Source of the DNA: CAYFSC01 sp964345695
Lineage (GTDB): Bacteria; Bacteroidota; Rhodothermia; Rhodothermales; Salinibacteraceae
Assembly (NCBI GenBank): GCA_964345695.1
Contig: CAYFSC010000151.1
Span: 1-7,384, forward strand
DNA: 7,384 nt
Reading direction: 5' to 3'
Position numbers and translations under genes: made by a program. The notes beneath the pieces were generated by a model. That model searched no databases. It was not told the DNA's origin and saw only the letters and a program-made list of their open reading frames with translations. Numbering within the stretch: the stretch's first letter is position 1; each line of letters starts with the position of its first letter. This document shows, piece by piece, positions 1 to 6,298 of this stretch.

Positions 1-1449
1 CGTCATCGTCGAGCTCGACTCGTGGGCGTGCACGGTGTTGGCCTCCGGCCAGCGGGGCTCGCCCAAGAACGTCAGGTAGTAGGAGCGCACCATGTAGAAA
101 GCCGTCAGGGCCGCCGTCAGAACGCCCACTGCCCACACGACCCAGGCGTATCCGTGTCCCCCTGTGAAGCCGTACTCAAAGGCCTTGAAGAGAATCTCGT
201 CTTTCGAGAAGAACCCGGCGAGCAGTGGGATGCCGGAGATGGCAAGCGTGGCGATGAAGTAGGTCCACCCGGTGGACGGCATGTACGCCTGCAGCCCGCC
301 CATCGTACGCATGTCCTGCGGGTCGAAGTCCGACATGTCGTGCCCGTCGTCCTCCAGGTCGTGCTCAATGTGCTCCATGGCGTGGATCGCGCTGCCGGAG
401 GCCAGGAAGAGGCAGCCCTTGAAAAACGCGTGCGTGAGAACGTGGAAGATGCTCACGAAAAAGGCCCCGACGCCGGCCGCCATGAACATGTAGCCGAGTT
501 GCGAGACGGTGGAGTACGCCAGCACCTTTTTGATATCGTTTTGGGTGATGGCAATCGTCGCCGCCATCAAGGCCGTGAGCGCTCCGACGACGGCAATGAC
601 CGCCATGAGGAGCGGTGAGGCCAGCACCACCTCCGAGAGACGCGCCAGCAGGTAGAGGCCGCTCGTCACCATCGTGGCCGCGTGGATGAGGGCCGAGACG
701 GGGGTCGGCCCGGCCATCGCGTCGGGCAGCCAGACGAAAAGCGGAATCTGGGCGCTCTTGCCCGTCGCCCCGATGAAGAGCAGCGCCACGATCCAGTTGA
801 TCGTGGCCTGCGGGAGCGCCGGGCCTTCCGCAAGAATGACATCGAAGCTGAGGGAGCCAACTTCGCGAAAGATGAGAAACATCGCCATCAGGAAGGCGAA
901 GTCGCCGATCCGATTGACGATGAACGCCTTGTTGGCGGCCGCGCTGTTGCTAAGGTCCGAGTACCAGAACCCAATCAGCAGATAGGAGCAGAGCCCCACC
1001 CCTTCCCAACCGAGGAAGAGCACCGGCAGATTGTTCGCCAGCACGAGGTTGAGCATGGCGAAGATGAACAGGTTCAGGTACGCAAAGAAGCGCCAGAACC
1101 CGGCATCGCCGTGCATGTAGCCGATCGAATAGGCGTGGATGACACCGCCGACGCCCGTCACGATCAGCGTCATGAGAATGGAGAGCTGATCGACGCGGTA
1201 AGCAAAGCTGAGGTCCAGTCCGCCCGCCGACATCCAGGTGAAGAAGTCAACGACGATGGGCTCGCCCGGGAACGTGACGAAGAGCCCCACGGCCAGCGCA
1301 AAGGGGATCGCCACCACGGCCGTCCCGACGGATCCGATGAGCGTCTCCCGCTGCCGCAGATGCGGCAGAAACAGCGGCGCGAGGCCGTTGATCACAGCCC
1401 CGAACAGCGGGAGCAGAAGAATGAGACGGACGGTAAGTTCTGAGCTCAT
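1..1449 (-). CDS. nuoL: NADH-quinone oxidoreductase subunit L (NuoL/Nqo12), 3' end outside the window
   Basis: NuoL is the large antiporter-like membrane subunit of respiratory complex I and helps couple NADH:quinone electron transfer to proton pumping across the cytoplasmic membrane. The frame begins at an ATG (1449-1447) and stays open for 483 codons to the window edge, so the C-terminal part (rest of the helices, lateral helix HL) is not seen. Family signatures in order: WEGVGLCSY with E149; GATGKSAQIPLF with K231; DAMAGPTPVSALIHAATM with H256; and a His-Lys stretch with H336, H340 and K344. These match the TM5 glutamate, TM7 lysine, TM8 histidine and later proton-path residues of E. coli NuoL. 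Residues 357-380 form an acidic, His-containing loop that is longer than usual. No Shine-Dalgarno is evident. The gene follows nuoK across an unusually long repeat-filled gap. The family assignment is essentially certain; a NuoM, NuoN or Mrp antiporter is unlikely because the motifs and the position after nuoK fit NuoL. Confidence 0.97.
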   Translation of the reverse strand, partial: MSSELTVRLILLLPLFGAVINGLAPLFLPHLRQRETLIGSVGTAVVAIPFALAVGLFVTFPGEPIVVDFFTWMSAGGLDLSFAYRVDQLSILMTLIVTGVGGVIHAYSIGYMHGDAGFWRFFAYLNLFIFAMLNLVLANNLPVLFLGWEGVGLCSYLLIGFWYSDLSNSAAANKAFIVNRIGDFAFLMAMFLIFREVGSLSFDVILAEGPALPQATINWIVALLFIGATGKSAQIPLFVWLPDAMAGPTPVSALIHAATMVTSGLYLLARLSEVVLASPLLMAVIAVVGALTALMAATIAITQNDIKKVLAYSTVSQLGYMFMAAGVGAFFVSIFHVLTHAFFKGCLFLASGSAIHAMEHIEHDLEDDGHDMSDFDPQDMRTMGGLQAYMPSTGWTYFIATLAISGIPLLAGFFSKDEILFKAFEYGFTGGHGYAWVVWAVGVLTAALTAFYMVRSYYLTFLGEPRWPEANTVHAHESSSTMT

Positions 1450-1479
1450 GGATGCGTGTCAGCGGAAAAACGAACGGGG

Positions 1480-1574
1480 CGTACGTCGTGAACCGTGGTG
1501 CGTGGAGAGATCGCCCCTGGGTGGAGACTCGAGGGGCGGGCTCAGAATCACGCATCACGCACTGCGCGTCGCGC
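1480..1574. repeat. heptad repeats forming a compound inverted repeat in the nuoK-nuoL gap
   Basis: The 124-base gap between nuoK and nuoL holds two blocks of exact 7-nt phasing. On the plus strand, 1480-1507 is four consecutive units of the form CGTnnnn. Positions 1547-1574 are four further units: ATCACGC twice, then ACTGCGC and GTCGCGC, the last running into the nuoK stop codon. The blocks are mutually inverted: GTGCGTG (1498-1504) pairs perfectly with CACGCAC (1556-1562). Inside lies a second perfect dyad, CGCCCCT (1512-1518) with AGGGGCG (1532-1538). In the nuo mRNA this would fold as a large stem-loop between the two coding regions. There is no T-tract, so it is not a standard terminator; a processing or stability element, or simply a mobile repeat, is possible. 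Confidence 0.7.
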
Positions 1575-1879
1575 TAATGCTTGAACAGGTCAACCTCTGT
1601 GATGTCCACCGTGACCTTGCTGCGGAAGATGGCGATGACGATGGCCAACCCGACGGCGGCTTCGGCGGCGGCCACGGCGATGGAGAAAAAGACGAGGAGC
1701 TGCCCGTCGGGGTCTCCCATCGACTGGCTGAGCGCCACAAGCGTCAGGTTGACGGCGTTGAGCATCAACTCCACGGACATCAGCAGGACGATGGCGTTGC
1801 GCTTGAACAGCACGCCCAGCGTTCCGATGGAGAAGAGGATGGCCGCGAGGCCGAGGTACCAGTTCAGGGCAACTTCCAT
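1574..1879 (-). CDS. nuoK: NADH-quinone oxidoreductase subunit K (NuoK/Nqo11)
   Basis: NuoK (ND4L homologue) is a three-helix membrane subunit of complex I lying in the proton channel region next to NuoJ. The product is 101 residues, matching the roughly 100-residue family length. Three hydrophobic helices are visible at about residues 5-25, 29-50 and 61-85. The family's two key membrane glutamates are present: E37 in the segment LLMSVELMLNAVNL and E73 in AVAAAEAAVGLA, corresponding to E36 and E72 of E. coli. I chose the ATG at 1879-1877 because the protein then starts as MEVALNWYLGL, as family members do. The frame stays open to an earlier ATG at 1936, but the added residues are encoded by the intergenic repeat. 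No Shine-Dalgarno is seen. It lies between nuoJ (63-base gap) and nuoL (124-base gap) and is presumably co-transcribed with both. Confidence 0.97.
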   Translation of the reverse strand: MEVALNWYLGLAAILFSIGTLGVLFKRNAIVLLMSVELMLNAVNLTLVALSQSMGDPDGQLLVFFSIAVAAAEAAVGLAIVIAIFRSKVTVDITEVDLFKH

Positions 1880-1882
1880 TGT

Positions 1883-1939
1883 GCGTTGGAAGGTTGGAAA
1901 GTTGAGCGTTTCAACGTTGAACGCGCCAACGTGCAACGC
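1883..1939. repeat. quasi-heptad inverted repeat in the nuoJ-nuoK gap
   Basis: Nearly the whole 63-base gap between nuoJ and nuoK is one structured repeat. On the plus strand GTT recurs at steps of 8, 8, 7 and 8 nt (1885, 1893, 1901, 1908, 1916), and AACG recurs at steps of 7, 8 and 7 nt (1913, 1920, 1928, 1935). The GTT half and the AACG half are complementary, so the block folds on itself. The ends, GCGTTG (1883-1888) and CAACGC (1934-1939), pair perfectly; the interior pairs imperfectly. The structure falls between the nuoJ stop and the nuoK start in the mRNA. It has no U-tract and is unlikely to be a plain terminator, since nuoK has no other visible promoter. Confidence 0.65.
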
Positions 1940-1942
1940 AGA

Positions 1943-2452
1943 CTATTCGAAGCGACGCTGAGCGAGCATCACGGCGCCGATGGTGGCGGCCAGCAGCAGG
2001 ATGCCCGTGACCTCCACGTGCAGCGCGTACCGGGTCAGGAGCACCTTGCCGAGGGCAGAGGCATCGCCCGTCTGGGCCGCCGTTTCCGGCGCGACCGGCT
2101 CCATGGGCAGGTCCAGGCCCACTGCGATGACGTACAGCAGTTGCGCAAGAACGACGACGCCCAGGACGAAACCCGCCACGTTGCTCCACTCGATGTCTTC
2201 CAGCTCGGGCAGCGCGGAAAGGTTCAACAGCATGATCACGAACAAGAAGAGTACCATGATGGCCCCGGCGTAGACCAGAATCTGGATCACGCCAATGAAG
2301 GTGGCATTGAGCGTGATGTACAGGCCGGCGATACAGAAGAGGTTCAGCACCAGCCAGAGGGCGCTGGACACGGGGTTGCGCGCGACGAGCATTCCAATCG
2401 CCGCGGCCACCGCTACGGTTGCCAGCAGAAAAAACATGAAGGTGGAGGCCAT
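1943..2452 (-). CDS. nuoJ: NADH-quinone oxidoreductase subunit J (NuoJ/Nqo10)
   Basis: NuoJ (ND6 homologue) is a membrane subunit of complex I whose third helix carries a pi-bulge involved in coupling quinone reduction to proton transfer. The 169-residue product is close to the usual NuoJ length. It shows about five hydrophobic helices. The conserved N-terminal block has ARNPVSSALWLVLNLF (residues 25-40), then IGVIQILVYAGAIMVLFLFV, with Y61 at the position of the conserved TM3 tyrosine. The typical C-terminal end follows: LGKVLLTRYALHVEVTGILL and then a last helix. The ATG at 2452 (MASTFMFFLL) is preferred because it gives an immediate first helix. An in-frame ATG at 2563 would add 37 polar residues not expected in the family and would lie within the predicted promoter. 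No strong Shine-Dalgarno is seen. It is the first nuo gene in this cluster, with no nuoI or nuoH directly upstream. Confidence 0.97.
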   Translation of the reverse strand: MASTFMFFLLATVAVAAAIGMLVARNPVSSALWLVLNLFCIAGLYITLNATFIGVIQILVYAGAIMVLFLFVIMLLNLSALPELEDIEWSNVAGFVLGVVVLAQLLYVIAVGLDLPMEPVAPETAAQTGDASALGKVLLTRYALHVEVTGILLLAATIGAVMLAQRRFE

Positions 2453-2532
2453 GAGCCCTGACGTTCGTCGGGTTCGGAAGTACGGGGGACACACTCCGTC
2501 CGGGCGTAGCACCGGTGCAATGCGTCCAAATT

Positions 2533-2563
2533 CGAAGGTAACCAGCCCCGGTCCCAGGGGCAA
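2533..2563 (-). promoter_or_regulatory. candidate Bacteroidota-type promoter for nuoJKL
   Basis: On the minus strand TTG (2563-2561) is followed after exactly 20 nt by TACCTTCG (2540-2533). The known primary sigma factor consensus in Bacteroidota is TTG, 19-21 nt, TAnnTTTG; the match has one mismatch (C for T) in the -7 element. Transcription would start near 2527, leaving a leader of about 75 nt before the nuoJ ATG. A 7-bp inverted repeat (2539-2545 / 2572-2578) overlaps the -7 box and encloses the -33 box, so it could be an operator. This is a pattern match by eye in a short region and could be chance. Confidence 0.4.
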
Positions 2564-2731
2564 GATTCGGACTGGTTAATCCCGGATGAATCCAATTCAG
2601 GCTGTCGTTCTTCTCTCCGTGCGACGGCACGGCGTTGCCGCCTCTTTCCCCGTCCCTTACGCTCAAGGTCGGTCGTTCTCACTTCCGAAGGAACCCCGTC
2701 CGTACCGTCTTGACAGTTTCGGGCATGGCGA

Positions 2732-2749
2732 CGTTTTCGCCCGAAAACG
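2732..2749 (-). terminator. hairpin 3 nt after the Ppx/GppA stop, possible terminator
   Basis: CGTTTTCG (2732-2739) and CGAAAACG (2742-2749) form a perfect 8-bp inverted repeat separated by two bases, which in RNA would fold as a stem of about 6-7 bp with a small loop. It begins three bases past the phosphatase stop codon. There is no uridine run after the stem on either strand, so it is not a textbook intrinsic terminator. It may act as a 3'-end stabiliser or a weak terminator separating the phosphatase unit from the nuoJ unit. Confidence 0.4.
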
Positions 2750-2752
2750 CCC

Positions 2753-4420
2753 CTACGGCGTGCTGTGCGTCACCGAGGCTGGCACCGGCTCGCCGTTGGT
2801 GCGCACCGGGATCGATGCCGTTTCAACGGCCACAGAGCGGTGGAAGGCCTCTTCGAAGAGCGCCGCGTCCTGCTCGGCCGCCCATACTTCCAGCTGCGGA
2901 TCGCCCTTCGTGTCGACGGCAATGCGAAGCGTGTTCTCGCTGAGGGCCATGCGCAGCGCGATGACGTTCTGAAAGTGGCTCCGGTCCAGCGCTTCTGCGA
3001 TGCGGAGGAGGCTGGCCAGCTGCACGATCCGACGCTGCAATCCGGAAGGTACAGCGCGAAATTTCGGGTGCTCGGTCGAGGGGAAGGCCCCACGGTGGTA
3101 GCGCGCCACCAGCGAGAGGATTTCGACCTCCTCCGGCTGGAAGCCCTGCAGGTCGGCGTTGCGGATGAGGTAGCGGGAGTGGTCCTGATGCCGCGCGTGA
3201 CTGATGTGATACCCCACGTCGTGCAAGAGCCCAGCGTACTCGATCAGCTCCGCGTCGGCGTCCGGCCCGTCGTACAGCGGGCGGCAGACGTCGAAGAGGA
3301 GGCTGGCCGTGGCAGCGACATGCTGCGCGTGCCGCTCCTCCCAGTCGAACCGGAACGCGATCTCGTGCACGCTGCGCCGCCGCACGTCGCGGAAGGGGGC
3401 CATGTACTGAATCCGCAGGTCGTTCTCGCGGATAAAGTGCACGACCATCCCCTCGCGCAGCGCGTTGGCAGAGACGGTAAAGCGCGTGAAGGACGGGACG
3501 AGGTCGAGCAGCGCATCCACCAGCACCGCGCCGGCTCCAATCTGGTCGGCCCGGCGGTCGTCGATGGCGGCGTGGTCCATCCGCTCCTGGATCGTTGCGC
3601 GCTTGACCCACGCGAGGGCTTCTTTCGTGTCCGCCACCGACAGGGCCTGCTGGAAGATGCTGCGCGTGTCGTCGCCGGAGCGCTGCACGGCGAGGCGGGC
3701 GAGGGTCTTCATCGTGCCCGACGACCCGACGAGCGTCTGCACGTTGTGCTCCTTGGCGATCTCCGCAACCGGCCGCATGACCTCCCGGAAGTGGGCCTGC
3801 ATGGCCTCTTCTTCCGGGGCGCGCATCGGATCATTCGCCACGAAGCGCTCCGTCATGCGGGCCGCACCCAGCTTCAGACTGGTGGCCTGCACGGGGGTCC
3901 CCCGGTCCACGACGATGTACTCGACCGACCCTCCACCGATGTCGACGACAAGGGTGGGATCGGGGAGGTCAACAGCGCGCTTGACGCCTTCGAAGATGAG
4001 CTCCGCTTCCTGCTCGCCACTGATGGGACGGATGCGAAGGCCTACCTCGCGCCGCACGCGCTTGATGAACGCCCCGCCGTTGGTGGCCTCCCGGATGGCG
4101 CTGGTGGCAAACGACAGGTACTCGCGCGCGCCCCACCCCTCGGCCAGCAGCTTGATGCGTTCGAGCGCCTGGATGCCGCGCTGCATGGCGTCTTCGGGCA
4201 GGCGGTTGGCGTTCAGGCCGTGCTGTCCGAGGCGCACCATTTCCTTCAGCCGGTCGACGACCTGGTAGCTGCCGTTCGGATGGGCATCGACGATGATGGC
4301 GTGGAACGAGTTCGTGCCGAGGTCGATCACGCACACCCGCACCGGCTCGGCGGATCCGTGGGTCCGATACGTGGTCTCCGGAATCCAGATGCACGCGGCG
4401 CGTTCGTCAAGGTCAGGCAT
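2753..4420 (-). CDS. Ppx/GppA family phosphatase (exopolyphosphatase or pppGpp phosphohydrolase) with HD domain
   Basis: The family hydrolyses the terminal phosphate of inorganic polyphosphate and/or converts pppGpp to ppGpp in the cytoplasm, linking phosphate storage to the stringent response. The 555-residue product has the full two-part layout. First is an ASKHA-fold phosphatase with DLGTNS (33-38), TSAIREATN (107-114 region), SGEQEAEL around E138 as the likely catalytic glutamate, VVDIGGGSVE (158-167) and GSSGTMKTLA (232-241). Then comes an HD-type domain with RHAQH (363-367), LLHDVGYH (398-405), H414, YHRG (441-444) and RIAEALDRSH (473-482). I chose the ATG at 4420, which puts the first phosphate loop near residue 33. 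An upstream in-frame ATG at 4558 would overlap the preceding gene and add 46 Arg/Pro-rich residues. It lies 73 nt after the exonuclease gene and could be co-transcribed with it. That gap has only a GCGAGCG duplication (4459, 4474) and a 5-bp stem. Sequence alone cannot separate Ppx from GppA activity. Confidence 0.93.
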   Translation of the reverse strand: MPDLDERAACIWIPETTYRTHGSAEPVRVCVIDLGTNSFHAIIVDAHPNGSYQVVDRLKEMVRLGQHGLNANRLPEDAMQRGIQALERIKLLAEGWGAREYLSFATSAIREATNGGAFIKRVRREVGLRIRPISGEQEAELIFEGVKRAVDLPDPTLVVDIGGGSVEYIVVDRGTPVQATSLKLGAARMTERFVANDPMRAPEEEAMQAHFREVMRPVAEIAKEHNVQTLVGSSGTMKTLARLAVQRSGDDTRSIFQQALSVADTKEALAWVKRATIQERMDHAAIDDRRADQIGAGAVLVDALLDLVPSFTRFTVSANALREGMVVHFIRENDLRIQYMAPFRDVRRRSVHEIAFRFDWEERHAQHVAATASLLFDVCRPLYDGPDADAELIEYAGLLHDVGYHISHARHQDHSRYLIRNADLQGFQPEEVEILSLVARYHRGAFPSTEHPKFRAVPSGLQRRIVQLASLLRIAEALDRSHFQNVIALRMALSENTLRIAVDTKGDPQLEVWAAEQDAALFEEAFHRSVAVETASIPVRTNGEPVPASVTHSTP

Positions 4421-4493
4421 GTTCGGGGACGACAGTCGACGTTCAGCGTGGGGGGGCCGCGAGCGAACCGCCAGCGAGCGACAGGGCCTCTGT

Positions 4494-6179
4494 CTACGCC
4501 GCCGGATCGAGGGAGTCGGCACGGACGGTCTGCAAAATTTGCTCGTGGAAGGTATCAACCGTCAACGCTGGTGTCCACCGCACGTGCCGCAGATCGTCGC
4601 GCCGCAGGTACATCCAGTGCGACAGGAGACGAATTTCATCGACATCTCGCTTGGAAAGCGTGGACGGCCGGCCGGTGTCATCGCCAAAGTGCGTCTGAAT
4701 TGCATCGCGCAGCGCCGCCTGGGTCGTGCTGTCGAGCGGAGGCGAGCCGGTCACCGAGGTCACGAACTGCCCGTACCGCACCAGCAGCACCTCCACGGTG
4801 TCGTCTCGCCGGTCGACGAGGGCGGCATTGTGGTCGAGCACCGGCGCGGCGGCCACCTGTTGCTTCTCCAGAATCCGCGTAAGCTGCTTCAGCGTGTCGC
4901 GCATCTCCGCCGCTTTCTCGAACTCAAGGTTGGCGGACGCCTGCTCCATGCGGTCCTTCAGCGTGTCGAGCACCGACGGGTCCTGCCCCGTCAGGAAGGC
5001 ACGAACGCGGTTGACGTGCGCGGCATACGCCTCGCCCTCGTCCTCCTCGCACGGGGCGTCGCAGCGCTCCATGTCGGCATACAGGCAGCGCTGGCCAAGC
5101 GCAAACTCCTCATCATCACACTCGCGGAGGCGGAAGAAGCGATCCACGACGTCCACCACAAGCTCGGCCTGCTCCCGGTTGCGGAGCGGCCCGTAGTATT
5201 CGGCGCCGTCGTTCTTCAGGTGGTAGCTCCACGAGATCGTCGGGTAGTCCTTCGTCGTGTCGAGGCGGACGAACGGGCGGCTGCGGTAGCGGCGCTGAGC
5301 GCGGTTGTACGACGGCTTCTCTTCTTTGATGAGGCGCGACTCCAGGAGCAGCGCTTCAAGCTCCGTGTCCGTCACCGTCCAGTCCACCTGCCGCACTTTC
5401 TGCAGGAGCTTGCGCTTGCGACCGCTGTGCGACTCGACGGCGTTGAAGTAGCTACGCACCCGCCGGTCGAGCCGCTTTGCCTTGCCGATGTACAGGATGG
5501 TGCCTCGGCTGCTCTTCAGAAAGTAGACGCCCGGCACCTCGGGCACCTCAGGAAGCTGGTTCTCGCGGATCTTCTGGAGGTGGCTCGGCGCGTCCCGCAC
5601 CGATCGGTAGCTGCGGTGCTGGAACGCGAGCAGGTCGTCCACCGCCTGCACGTCGTGCTCGAAGTCGAGCTGCGACAGGAAGCGCTTTAGGATGATGCCC
5701 GTGGCTTCCGCATCGCCAAGGCCGCGGTGGCGGCCGTTGACGTCAATCCCGTAAAACCGGGTGAGGCGGGAGAGTCCTTTCGACTTGAGGCCCGGCAGGA
5801 GACGACGTGCCAGCCGAAGCGTGCAGAGCGTCTCGTTGTCCAGCTCCGACCGGCCGAGGCGACGGAGCGCGGCGTTCAGGAAGCGGGCGTCGAACGAAAG
5901 GTTGTGTGCGGTGAGGATGCCATCGCCGAGGAAATCGAGGTACTCCGGCATCACGTCGTCGACCGGCGGGGCCTCGAACACCATGGCCGTCGTGATGCCC
6001 GTTAGCTGCGTGATGCGTGACGGCACCGAACGCTGCGGGTTGATGAGCTGCTGGAAGGTGTCAGTAATCTCTCCGTTCCGCACCTTCACCGCGCCAATCT
6101 CCAGCAGGCGATCCGATCCGGCGTTCGTGCCCGTCGTTTCGACGTCGGTCACGACGAATGTCGTGTCGGAGACGTTCAC
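4494..6179 (-). CDS. DEDDh exonuclease (DnaQ/PolC epsilon-like) fused to UvrC-type GIY-YIG nuclease
   Basis: A 561-residue two-nuclease fusion, probably acting in DNA repair. Residues 7-170 form a DnaQ-like 3'-5' exonuclease with a complete DEDDh set: D12 and E14 in TDVETTG, D97 in HNLSFDARF, and H151 and D156 in HRGLGDAEAT. Residues about 215-300 form a GIY-YIG endonuclease of UvrC/Cho type: GVYF at 217, LYIGKAK at 229, E280 in LLLESRLIK (the metal-binding glutamate) and N292. A four-cysteine cluster follows (C354, C365, C373, C377), then a UvrB-interaction (UVR) motif LEFEKAAEMRD at 418-428. The RNase H-like second nuclease and helix-hairpin-helix of full UvrC are absent, as in Cho. The start is a GTG at 6179: the exonuclease fold begins at once, no nearby in-frame ATG exists, and the frame upstream is repeat DNA. 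Related fusions are known in actinobacteria (mycobacterial Rv2191 type). The architecture is clear; the substrate is inferred. Confidence 0.93.
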   Translation of the reverse strand: MNVSDTTFVVTDVETTGTNAGSDRLLEIGAVKVRNGEITDTFQQLINPQRSVPSRITQLTGITTAMVFEAPPVDDVMPEYLDFLGDGILTAHNLSFDARFLNAALRRLGRSELDNETLCTLRLARRLLPGLKSKGLSRLTRFYGIDVNGRHRGLGDAEATGIILKRFLSQLDFEHDVQAVDDLLAFQHRSYRSVRDAPSHLQKIRENQLPEVPEVPGVYFLKSSRGTILYIGKAKRLDRRVRSYFNAVESHSGRKRKLLQKVRQVDWTVTDTELEALLLESRLIKEEKPSYNRAQRRYRSRPFVRLDTTKDYPTISWSYHLKNDGAEYYGPLRNREQAELVVDVVDRFFRLRECDDEEFALGQRCLYADMERCDAPCEEDEGEAYAAHVNRVRAFLTGQDPSVLDTLKDRMEQASANLEFEKAAEMRDTLKQLTRILEKQQVAAAPVLDHNAALVDRRDDTVEVLLVRYGQFVTSVTGSPPLDSTTQAALRDAIQTHFGDDTGRPSTLSKRDVDEIRLLSHWMYLRRDDLRHVRWTPALTVDTFHEQILQTVRADSLDPAA

Positions 6180-6196
6180 TGCGTTTCGGGGAAGCG

Positions 6197-6217
6197 TTCG
6201 GGATTCAGCATTCGGAG
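6197..6217. repeat. three 7-nt units TTCnnnn upstream of the exonuclease gene
   Basis: On the plus strand TTCGGGA, TTCAGCA and TTCGGAG follow each other with exact 7-nt phasing, about 20 nt upstream of the exonuclease GTG start. The block is short and only the TTC core is fixed, but it has the same period as the repeats in other gaps of this window. Confidence 0.5.
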
Positions 6218-6240
6218 ACGGTAGAGGGACGGGAGGCCGT

Positions 6241-6287
6241 GGACGCGTCGGAGACCGAGACGCTGGCCCCCAGCAGACGACGCGTCC
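6241..6287. repeat. compound inverted repeat between acid phosphatase and exonuclease genes
   Basis: GGACGCGTCG (6241-6250) and CGACGCGTCC (6278-6287) are a perfect 10-bp inverted repeat. Nested inside is a 5-bp stem GCTGG (6262-6266) / CCAGC (6270-6274) with a CCC loop. Together they could fold into a branched stem-loop in the transcript. No T-tract follows, so standard intrinsic termination is doubtful. It sits in the middle of the 154-base gap, with heptad-type repeats on both sides. Confidence 0.65.
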
Positions 6288-6298
6288 CGCCCATCGCG

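Larger units (their letters stand above)
2453..2752. other. 300-base non-coding stretch between the Ppx/GppA gene and nuoJ
   Basis: No convincing gene lies here; short open frames on both strands have arginine/serine/proline-rich translations typical of out-of-frame GC-rich DNA. Reading towards nuoJ, the region holds a hairpin just after the phosphatase gene (2732-2749) and a 6-bp GC-rich stem-loop with a four-base loop (CCGTGC 2617-2622, GCACGG 2627-2632). It then holds a dyad TAACCAG (2539-2545) / CTGGTTA (2572-2578) that encloses a candidate promoter, and a 5-bp dyad GCCCC/GGGGC (2545-2549, 2557-2561). The heptad phasing seen in other gaps is not obvious here. I read it as the terminator region of the upstream unit plus the promoter and leader of the nuoJKL unit. 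Confidence 0.6.

Noticed and set aside
1480..1574. CRISPR array in the nuoK-nuoL gap
   Set aside because: Units are 7 nt with no spacers between them; this is a tandem/inverted heptad block, not repeat-spacer architecture.
1238..2461. Plus-strand open frame (407 codons) spanning the nuoL-nuoJ region
   Set aside because: It runs antisense to three nuo genes and through their repeat gaps; the Asp/His/Gln-rich product is an artefact of reading these in the wrong frame.
2709..2745. TTGACA on the plus strand at about 2710 as a sigma70 -35 box
   Set aside because: No -10 hexamer at suitable spacing and no plus-strand gene follows.
4421..4493. Terminator or promoter between the exonuclease and Ppx/GppA genes
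   Set aside because: Only a 5-bp stem (4480-4484/4490-4494) and a GCGAGCG duplication are visible; no U-tract and no TTG/TAnnTTTG pattern.
2765..4882. Long plus-strand open frame (705 codons) opposite the Ppx/GppA and exonuclease genes
   Set aside because: It is antisense to clearly conserved domains; its translation is rich in Arg, His, Val and Gly without any family motif, as expected from GC-rich codon bias.
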